Assembly (NCBI GenBank): GCA_963978895.1
Contig: OZ022242.1
Location: forward strand, 14,442,407 to 14,506,406
Source: Erpobdella octoculata
Lineage: Eukaryota; Annelida; Clitellata; Hirudinida; Erpobdellidae
DNA length: 64,000 nucleotides
Reading direction: 5' to 3'
Shown: positions 55,551 to 64,000 of the stretch, piece by piece
Layout of the letters: the number at the start of each line of letters is the position of its first letter
Position numbering within the stretch: position 1 is the first letter of the stretch
Made by a program: the position numbers and the translations under genes
Notes under the pieces: generated by a model
Told to the model about the DNA's origin: nothing
What the model saw: only the letters and a program-made list of their open reading frames with translations
The model's database searches: none

Positions 55551-56599
55551 ATGATATAATTTTTTCGACGGCCCTAGTCTCTGTGGTGCTGAAATCCCGA
55601 TTGAGTTTCGAATCATCAACAGTATCACTGAAATGCAAATGTTCTTGCAATCTAAAACTTCTTTCTTCTTTCATTTCATTTTTTTAAATCTTTTTCTTTT
55701 GTTTTCTATTCAACTTGTAGTAGAAGCGAGATGACGATGATGTTGATGATGATAGAGTTGGGAGTGGTGGTGGTGATAATGATGATGACATGTGATTCAT
55801 TCGAACAAATATTATAAATCGTTGAAAGCACTTTTAGTTGCACAAAATTTCTCACAGTTGATCGAGTAATCGTTCAAACGTGGAATAACACGTCCAAATG
55901 ATTTCTCTTTTCTTCGTTAAATGTAAAAATTTACAGTATAATGAAAACTTGTATTTAAAGTTGAAATGAAACTATAAATAAAGACTATAACTAAATGGCT
56001 GAGCAGGTGAGTCAGCAAATAAATAAATAAATGAATAGATATAATTAATTAAACAATATATTATTTTAATGTAGAAACTTATTTATAAAAATTAACGGGA
56101 TGTTGGATTTATGAGAGTATAGAAATTATGATGAAAGCGTGAATGAATGTACAAGCAAGCAAACAAATTCCAGTTAATAATGTTCAATATACGTATTTAA
56201 ATATCAGAATATGAGAAAAAAATCAAAACAAACAAATTCACGGCAATATTTTTCATCGCCTAATAAAATCAAACATACATCGCGAACCACTCAGAAAGTT
56301 TCTGGAGCATATGAGAATCCATAAAACGGCTGTGACGTCACCAGGGGTCTTCTCAATGTGGAGACAATTATGTTGAAAAGTTTTATGCTCGAAAGACGTG
56401 CAGTGAAAAGGTTCTCATTGAATATATACCCCCTCTCTTTCATCGCTCTTACCTCATTCTACACATGACCTTCACATTCCTTCACTTCCCCTCGTGTGTC
56501 CAGCCGTGTAGGTTTTATAAGCTCAAATTGGAGTATTTGAATAATATGAATATGTATAACCATTGCTCTACGTCATCGTTCCCTGTACACTTAATATCG
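55551..56599. other. Unassigned AT-rich DNA
   Basis: A short GATGATGTT patch at 55733-55790 and a TGACGTCA palindrome near 56333 are all that stands out. No gene. Confidence 0.4.
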
Positions 56600-57120
<521 letters not shown>

Positions 57121-59100
57121 GTAGCCATCGTCATCATCTCGAATACATATGCGCGACCAGCAATAAGTTCTTCATGGACATTGCTTGGACAAATGTTATT
57201 GGGATACATAAAATGAACTGCAACGCGTCGCCATGTGGGATCCATCAGAGAAGGAGAGAAAAAACATTAGATAAGCAGAGATAGAAAAGAGTCAGACAGA
57301 AATAAGCCAAAACTAAAGTTTAAAAATAAATATAGATACACCCTGAAAAGTCTATAAAGATTGAAATAAGAAAATATATAAAAAAAAGACAAAAAAAATA
57401 AAAAAGACAAAAAAATAAAAGGATCGACCTCTTTTGTCACAGCTTTGACACCGGAAATAGGAATGTGCGTGCTTTACAACGGTTGCTGTTATTAAACACC
57501 AAGCCTATCTGGAAGATCAGTTGATCTGAAATTATAAATCAAATGAAGCTGCTTGGAAAGAAGTAAGGAGATGAAGAAAAAGAATTCGGTTTCTATGTTT
57601 TGTATTATTTCGTCTACCCTCAATGCCGCTTGTAAACTTATTTAAATTTCAGCCGATGTATTTACTATCACGTATTTATTATCTTTATTTATATTAGTTT
57701 CATTAAGTAGCCGTTCGTACCGTATTACTACTTACCATCCATTATATTTTACTTGAAATCACAATTTAGAGTCCATTACACCACGAAATAAAAGACGAAA
57801 ATAACAAAAAGTGTGTAAAATAGGAAATAATTAAAAACTAAAAATGATTGACAGAAAAATGTGAATCTAAACAAAAAAACTTAAATGAAAAATGACAAAA
57901 ACATTTTAAACAGTCTAAAACTTTTATTTTGATGCTTCGCAAAGCAATCCGAGGATTGATATAAATTTAAATAGGAGCAATGTTGTGATATAAAAAAGAT
58001 TTTATTACGCTTTATATCATTTTTAAGTGTGATTATAAGTAATTAAATTTAAGATATTATCACAGAAGAATGAAAGCAATTATTTTGACAAATACGGAGA
58101 TCTCGCTGAAAGATATTTGTAGTTTTTGTTTTGCTTTATGGTTGTAAACTAAATTTTGTTAAATATTTTTGTGTTTCTAATGAACTAACAAATTAATGTT
58201 TAGACCTTTATTCAGAAACTATGTTTAGTCTAGTTCATCTGAAAATCAAGATTATCATCCAGCATGTCTAACCACTAAACTCTTACAATCTAATAACTTA
58301 ACCAAGGAATTAAGTCTAAGTTGGTTTCTCTATAATGGATTTTAATGTTGTGTTTGCAATGTAGTAGGTACTTATCCGGATAGAACATTCAAGTTTAAAA
58401 CAATTTAAAATAAAAAGTTCAAAAATTTTAACTAGGTTATTCAAGTCTTAAAAGTCTAAAAATCCGTTTTTCAATGAAAGTTCTTATTACTAGAACTACT
58501 AAGAAAGAAAAACTTGATTATACTGGTCTATACCAGAGTTGTCCATGGGTGAAATTTTTGGGACTCGACCCTACCAGACCTGTCAGAAAAGTTGACCCGA
58601 CACATAACCGCTCCTAATTTTGTGCCTCTACACTAGAATACTGCATGGCCCGATTTTTTGTGGATGGCCAGTTTAATAAGCTAAAATTCCAGGCCTGTTT
58701 TTACAAGCGTAAAATCTCTATAATTAGTAATTAGGTACTTGTCATAATAATCTTGGCCAGGCCCGGCTTGATTTCAAAATAATGCTAACGTCAGCGTTTT
58801 GCGAAGTCACGTGTCCTTTGACCTCAGTCAGCATAGAAGAGCCTGGTGTAACAAAATTTGGCATGGAGTGGAGGTATAGCTCAGAGAGTAGATGGTCATA
58901 GGGAATTTTTTAATTACAATTTTTTTTTTCAAATTTTTTCATGAGTTAAAAACTTTCCAGACCGAAAGAGCCTATGTACGACCATTAAAGGTTATTGCGT
59001 AATAAAATTCAAATTTAGTTTACGTAACAACGTTTGAAAAATTCAAGCAGCTTTAGCAAGCCTATTTCACTTTTTATGGACTAAAAAAGTTAGGAGAGAG
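57121..59100. other. AT-rich DNA with a decayed GGCCCG element
   Basis: 58560-58790 has diverged GGCCCGATTTTTTGTGGATG and CCAGGCCTGTTTTTACAAGC text like the GGCCCG-rich part of the Helitrons, so an old relative lies here. 58866-58895 is tRNA A-box-like (GGTATAGCTCAGAGAGTAGA) without a B-box. No gene. Confidence 0.45.
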
Positions 59101-59167
59101 TGGAAGAAAGAAAATGAGCGCGAGCGGGAACGGAAGAGCGAGCGGGAACGGCGAATCAATCAATCAA
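59101..59167. repeat. GGGAACGG purine repeat and ATCA units
   Basis: GCGAGCGGGAACGGAAGAGC units then four AATC units, which are interrupted by the next Helitron. Related purine repeats continue beyond it at 61716-61860. Confidence 0.8.
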
Positions 59168-61589
59168 TCTATATATATATATAAAAGAACATGTCCTGAC
59201 TGACTGACTGACTGACTGACTGACTGACTGACTGACTGACTGACTGACTGACTGACTGACTGACTGACTGACTGACTGACTGACTGACTGACTGACTGAC
59301 TGACTGACTGACTGACTGACTGACTGACTGACTGACTGACTGACTGACTGACTGACTGACTGACTGACTGACTGACTGACTGACTGACTGACTGACTGAC
59401 TGACTGACTGACTGACTGACTGACTGACTGACTGACTGACTGACTGACTGACTGACTGACTGACTGACTGACTGACTGACTGACTGACTGACTGACTGAC
59501 TGACTGACTGACTGACTGACTGACTGACTGACTGACTGACTGACTGACTGACTGACTGACTGACTGACTGACTGACTGACTGACTGACTGACTGACTGAC
59601 TGACTGACTGACTGACTGACTGACTGACTGACTGACTGACTGACTGACTGACTGACTGACTGACTGACTGACTGACTGACTGACTGACTGACTGACTGAC
59701 TGACTGACTGACTGACTGACTGACTGACTGACTGACTGACTGACTGACTGACTGACTGACTGACTGACTGACTGACTGACTGACTGACTGACTGACTGAC
59801 TGACTGACTGACTGACTGACTGACTGACTGACTGACTGACTGACTGACTGACTGACTGACTGACTGACTGACTGACTGACTGACTGACTGACTGACTGAC
59901 TGACTGACTGACTGACTGACTGACTGACTGACTGACTGACTGACTGACTGACTGACTGACTGATAATCAACGCAGAGCTCAAACGCCTCATCCTAGGAAC
60001 GTGAAATTTGGAACTTATATTACTTTTATTGCGTAAGCATCCGCTAAGAAAGGATTTTTAAAAATTTTGCTCCTGAGGGGAGGAAACTGGAAAACAAACT
60101 TTTTTCTAAAACAATGTATATCTCGAAAACCAAAAATAGGGAGATTTTGAAATTTGGTATATGGATTCTTCTTGAAAAATAAAAAGATACGTGTTTCACC
60201 ATTTTTTGAAAATTCGGTTTCCGGAACCTCAAATGTGGGTTGGAAAATTGGGTTATTTGGTTTTGAAAGTAGCTGCTACTCAAAAACTGTGAATGCTACA
60301 GGAGTAAAAATTAGTATTTAGTTTCTACTCCAAAAATAATGAAATACGTGTTTTAGCATTTTTTGAAAATTTGGTTTCCAGGATTTTGAGGTTTTGTGCC
60401 GGTTAAACGTAGATGAGTTCAGTTTATCACCGGACGGACGGGCCAAGCCGTTATTTTAGGGTCTTCATACGGCCCTGCCCAAACCTTAAATCAAAGTGTG
60501 ACGGGCCGAGATTTTTAACCAAGTATATAGACATTTTAGTGATTTTAGGGTGTTCAGACGGGCCGGGCTAAACCTGAGGTCAAGGTGGAAAAAAGGGTTA
60601 TTTGTTTTTTAAAATAACTGCAACTCAAAAACTGTAAATACCACAGATGTAAAAATCAGTATTTAGTTTCTATTCTAAAAATAAAGATATACGTGTTTTA
60701 CCATTTTTTTAAATTTAGTTTCCAGGACCTCAAATGTGGGGTGGAAAATTAGGTTATTTGGTTTTTAATGTAACTCCTACTCGAAAACTGTAGGTGCTGC
60801 AGGAGTAAAAATTAGTATTTGGTTTCTACTCCAGAAATAATTATATATTATATATGTTTTACTATTTTTTGAAAATTTGGTTTCCAGGATTTCAAATATG
60901 GGGTGGAAAAAAGAGTTACTTGGTTTTTAAAGTAACTGCTACTCAAAAACTGTAAATGCTAAAAAAGTGAAATTAGTATTTAATTTCTACTCTAAAAATA
61001 ATGATATACGTGTTTCACCATTTTTCAAAAATTTGGTTTCCAGTTTCCAGGACCTCAAATGTGAAGTGGAAAAAGGGTTATTTGATTTTAAAATAACTGC
61101 TACTCGAAAAACTGTAAGTGTTACAGATGTGAAAATTAGTATTTTGAGGTTTTGTGCCGGTTAAAAGTAGATGAGTTCAGTTTATCACCGGACGGACGGG
61201 CCAAGCCGTTATTTTAGGGTCTTCATACGGCCCTGCCCAAACCTTAAATCAAGGTGGGACGGGCCGAAATTTTTAACCAAGTATTGCAAGTATATAGACA
61301 TTTTAGTGAATTTAAGGTGTTCAGATGGACCGGGCTAAACCTGAAGTCAAGGTGGACGGGCCGAAGTTTTTCATCAAGTTTATAGAACTTCTAGGCCTGT
61401 AAAAACAGGCCGGGTCCATATTAGACGGGCCGTGTCGGGCCAGGAATTTCGGTTTTTGAAACGAGCTGGGCCAAGTTGTCGACGGGCCGAGAGCTAAAAA
61501 ATTGATCCGTGCAGTACTCTACTATGTTCAAATTCTACCGTTCAAATTCTCTAATTTCATGCGAGCGAAGCCGCTACGGGCACTGCTAG
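59168..61589 (+). mobile_element. Non-autonomous Helitron with giant CTGA array, 2422 bp
   Basis: Starts TCTATATATATATATAAAAG after A and ends GGGCACTGCTAG before T, with the AGCG-AAGC-CGCT hairpin about 10 nt before CTAG. It shares termini and body with 10691-12240. Between the conserved ...GAACATGTC and GATAATCAACGCAGAGCTC it carries 769 bp of pure CTGA. The body has several imperfect units of about 155 bp (ACTGTAAATGCTACAGGAGT-type), and a segment beginning TTTTGAGGTTTTGTGCCGGT is present twice (about 60384 and 61142), an internal duplication of roughly 757 bp. No Rep/helicase coding is visible. Confidence 0.9.
59196..59964. repeat. (CTGA)n microsatellite inside the Helitron
   Basis: About 192 CTGA units with no interruption seen. 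The minus-strand VSQS open frame is a translation of the array. Confidence 0.98.
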
Positions 61590-61601
61590 TCAAAAATATT
61601 T

Positions 61602-61870
61602 GTATAGCGCTATTTCCGCAGTGTTCAATAGCGCTCGGTCGTGAACTTATTAAACAGATATGTTTTAAGTCCACGACGGAAAACTGTGAGAGAAGTAGAG
61701 TTAGTAAGAGGGGAATTGGGAGCGGGAAAAAAAGCGACCGGGAACGGGAGAGCGAACGCGAAAGCGATCGGGAACGGGAAAGAGAGTGGGAACGGGAAAG
61801 TGACCGGGAGCGGGAGCGGGAGAGTAAACGGGGAAGGAAACGGGAGCGAGAGATAAAAACAGTAGAGAAA
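61602..61870. repeat. TATAGCGCT motif and GGGAACGGGAGAGCGA minisatellite
   Basis: TTTGTATAGCGCTATTTCCG and CAATAGCGCTCGG (61602-61641) are followed by about ten 12-18 bp purine units (61716-61860) such as CGGGAACGGGAGAGCGA. Arg/Glu/Ser-rich frames over the latter are repeat translations. This may be the rest of an older element into which the Helitron inserted. Confidence 0.75.
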
Positions 61871-62372
61871 TCTCTAAAACCCCCGAGTAGTTTATAATGT
61901 TTATAAAACTTTTTAATTTTCAAACAATACTTACTCAATAATGCAGTGTAGTATATTTTATCTATGCAAGAATGTTTCATTGATCAAAGTACGCGCTACA
62001 ATTCAACGACAAGTTTACATTTACTCTCTCTCAAGGCTGTTTGTAAACAACCGGAAAATATAATAATCATAATACTGATAATACTGATACTGTCGGTCTA
62101 GTCTAATACACAATACACTCTGTCTATTCTATGTCTATCTGTATTTCATATGTTTTAATACGTCAGTCTAACAAGTAAGACTGACTAGTCTAAGACATAA
62201 GTCTATATTACAAATTCTCTAACTCTAAGCCACTCTAAGGCCTAAACGTCTAATGACTGACTAATCTAATCTAAACTTTACACTTTTAGTTAGTTAACTT
62301 AAAAGAAAAGTAAAAGTACAACCGAATTTGAATTCATTTCTGGGCTTTTATATTTATACCACATGCGTAAGG
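61871..62372. other. Upstream region of the ZSWIM7-like gene
   Basis: Contains repeated GTCTA-type text (62093-62280) and the palindromic TGTTTGTAAACA (62039-62050). No core promoter element is clear enough to call. Confidence 0.4.
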
Positions 62373-63450
62373 ATGGATGAAATTATAGAATCCCTATTTG
62401 ACCAACTTCAAAGGGATTATTTGGTCAACAAAACAAGTATATAATTTTACTCACATTACATTTCTTTTTATTTTATGTTTATTTTTTTTAGAATTTACTA
62501 AAGTAGTATATTCTAGTCTATTCACTCTATTTATCTATTAGTGACTTGAAACTAAGTGGTATTCCTGTGTTAATAATATTTTTTAATATTAATTGTAACT
62601 GACAGTTTTAATTTTTTTAGTTACGGATGAATTTCTGCTGGCGTAAGTGCATCTTTTTACAATTGATTATATTAATATTATAAAAATTGCGTTTATTTTT
62701 AATTTAAGATTGAATTTTGTGTTCCCAACAACGTTGTTAGCTGCTCTTGATCTCTTGGACAAAAGAAAAATTAATCTCTTAACAAGTAAAAGCGGTAGAT
62801 CAATTTATCAGGTATCTCCAAAACATATTGTTAGCGACATCATTATTGTTATATTTGTGTCAATGCACGCACTATTTAGCACATATTTATAATTTTTCGT
62901 TCACATTTATTCTCATCATAACTTTCTCATAGGTCATTGGATCATCTGGATCTCCTTATTTATGTTTCTTGGATGGAAGTTTCTGTGAATGTCCTGCTTT
63001 TAGATATTCAGGTCAAAGTGCTGCATGTTTATAATTTGTTAGGAATTTTGAATTTAAATGAAAAGTATTCTGTCTTAGGTTTTCATGTGTTTAAATAAAC
63101 ATAAAACCAATAGATATACTTCATATTTAGTTCACTTTTTTCTTGTTGTTCTGTTGCCATAATTCAATTCATTTTCAATAAATGATATATAAGTTTCGAA
63201 TCTATTTATTTCAATTAAAGTTTAATTAATTTTTTATATTTTCAGTTTTGAGATCTGGAGAAAGTGTCTTGGTAAGAATAAATATTTTATAAACAACAAA
63301 ATTAATTATTTTGTTTTTAAAACATTTTTTATAAATTGTCAACAGTGCAAGCATTTGTTGGCCTTAAAAATTAGCCATTCTCTGGACTGTTGTAAAGTCT
63401 TAGAAGTTAGCGAAGACAGAATGTCAGAAATGTTGAAAACACTTGACTAA
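62373..63450 (+). CDS. ZSWIM7: ZSWIM7/SWS1-like SWIM zinc-finger protein, six exons
   Basis: Exons: 62373-62436, 62621-62642, 62709-62811, 62933-63011, 63246-63271 and 63346-63450. All five introns are GT-AG (184, 66, 121, 234 and 74 bp), and the frame is kept to TAA, giving 132 residues against about 140 in human ZSWIM7. Recognisable strings in order are ITDEFLLALNFVF, LAALDLLDKR, LTSKSGRSIYQVIGSSG, a SWIM finger FCECPAF...VLCKHLLA, and a short helical tail ending SEMLKTLD. The C-x-C...C-x-H ligands are Cys81, Cys83, Cys99 and His101. The finger is split by two introns, and CKH starts the last exon. In known animals ZSWIM7 pairs with SWSAP1 in the Shu complex, which supports RAD51 loading in homologous recombination in the nucleus. 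The start ATG is chosen because MDEIIESLF fits the N-terminal helix. Identity is by family pattern from memory. No lesion is visible, so it appears intact. Confidence 0.9.
62621..62642 (+). other. 22-nt microexon of the ZSWIM7-like gene
   Basis: Between TTTTTTTAG and GTAAGT. It supplies codons ITDEFLLA when joined to its neighbours, matching the conserved IPDEYLLS step of the family. Removing it would shift the frame. Confidence 0.8.
63246..63271 (+). other. 26-nt microexon of the ZSWIM7-like gene
   Basis: Between TATTTTCAG and GTAAGA. It encodes VLRSGESVL, the spacer between the CxC and CxH halves of the SWIM finger. Confidence 0.85.
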
Positions 63451-63564
63451 TGTTTTGTTATTGTATATACTAAGAAATGTCACAAAGTTTATAACTGTCT
63501 TTGTTAATTTTGTGTCATATCAAGTGAGTATAATTTAGGAAATCACATTTGCTACTTTTAAAAA

Positions 63565-63570
63565 ATAAAA
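63565..63570 (+). terminator. Candidate polyadenylation signal for ZSWIM7-like gene
   Basis: AATAAA lies 115 bases after the stop codon. In such AT-rich DNA this hexamer is common, so the assignment is tentative. Confidence 0.35.
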
Positions 63571-64000
63571 TAGCCTTTATTTCTTATGCTGTGTGTCTAG
63601 GTGGGAATTTATAAGTGTTAGAGGATGCTTAAAGAAATACAATAGGCCACAGCTACTTAAAGTATATTCCAACAATCACAGTTTTTCTCTTGGTTTTTGA
63701 AGATGTTTTTCTATGTAATGGTAAAACTTAAAAAATTGTGTAAATATTGTTGGCCAAAAACTTAAATGACTAACATTTATGCAGATTGTCACACATGTTA
63801 TAATATTAAGGTACACATTTACAAAGGCAAAGATTTACTAGTGCCTAACGTCTCTGTTGCATTACTTTATAATAAATGCATGTGTTAACATTTAAACAAA
63901 ATTCTAGATGAATATTAACCATATTTTATTTTAAAATAAATTTCTTTAAATTATTCAATGCAAATTCCTCAAGTGATAATTTCAAACCAAAAGTTCAACG
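63571..64000. other. Unassigned AT-rich DNA at the window end
   Basis: No exon, repeat or transposon end recognised. Confidence 0.4.

Noticed and set aside
58866..58900. tRNA gene start (GGTATAGCTCAGAGAGTAGA)
   Set aside because: No B-box or acceptor partner downstream; at most a truncated SINE head.
59164..59991. VSQS-repeat protein of 275 codons
   Set aside because: Translation of the CTGA array inside a Helitron; no signal peptide or domain outside the array.

Overview
The window looks like AT-rich, repeat-dense nuclear DNA of an invertebrate animal. The support is spliceosomal GT-AG introns of 66-234 bp, a CR1/Jockey-type LINE, Helitrons, hAT and pogo/Tigger-like DNA transposons, tRNA-derived SINEs, a 5S-rRNA-derived fragment, and very long pure microsatellites. 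A 200-N scaffold gap lies at 34964-35163. I cannot name the species.

Most long open frames here (poly-Ser, poly-Asp, MYVC, FVRS and VSQS runs) are tandem repeats read as codons, not genes. I support one apparently intact gene. It is a six-exon ZSWIM7/SWS1 homologue at the right end (62373-63450, + strand, 132 residues) with 22- and 26-nt microexons, so no single open frame shows it. The left end (1-1597) carries a decayed, once-spliced gene of a PIN-like plus cysteine-rich CXC protein family. It is broken by stops and by a 67-bp tandem duplication. A 5'-truncated, frameshifted LINE lies at 17049-19360 (- strand), and a very short second copy of its 3' tail lies at 45090-45216.

Layout: 1-1.6 kb, PIN/CXC pseudogene. 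1.6-10 kb, GAT/ATC arrays, a SINE copy and 51/30-bp minisatellites. 10.2-12.3 kb, a Helitron sitting in an ATGT array. 12.7-15.5 kb, a 690-bp ATC array and an ACACAT hexamer array. 16.3-19.9 kb, a 42-bp minisatellite, the LINE and a GAT array. 20-33 kb, AT arrays, SINE-like insertions, Helitron-end fragments and degenerate TGT repeats. 33-36 kb, an ATGT array, a pyrimidine tract and the gap. 37.7-39.8 kb, a hAT-type element with an intact 8-bp target duplication and related fragments. 40.8-46.6 kb, three more ATGT arrays, a truncated Helitron, a SINE and a SINE/LINE tail. 46.8 kb, the 5S-like fragment. 49.6-50.1 kb, a 500-bp TTCG array. 51-54 kb, pogo-like remnants, a 431-bp Helitron and a 33-bp minisatellite. 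55-57 kb, GAT/ATC compound arrays. 59.2-61.6 kb, a Helitron with a 769-bp CTGA array inside. 62.4-63.5 kb, ZSWIM7.

The main theme is the interplay of mobile elements and microsatellites. Several elements sit inside or against simple repeats. In two cases (10691-12240 and 59168-61589) removing the Helitron rejoins the host repeat in phase, as expected for insertion between A and T without target duplication. I found no new multi-gene system.
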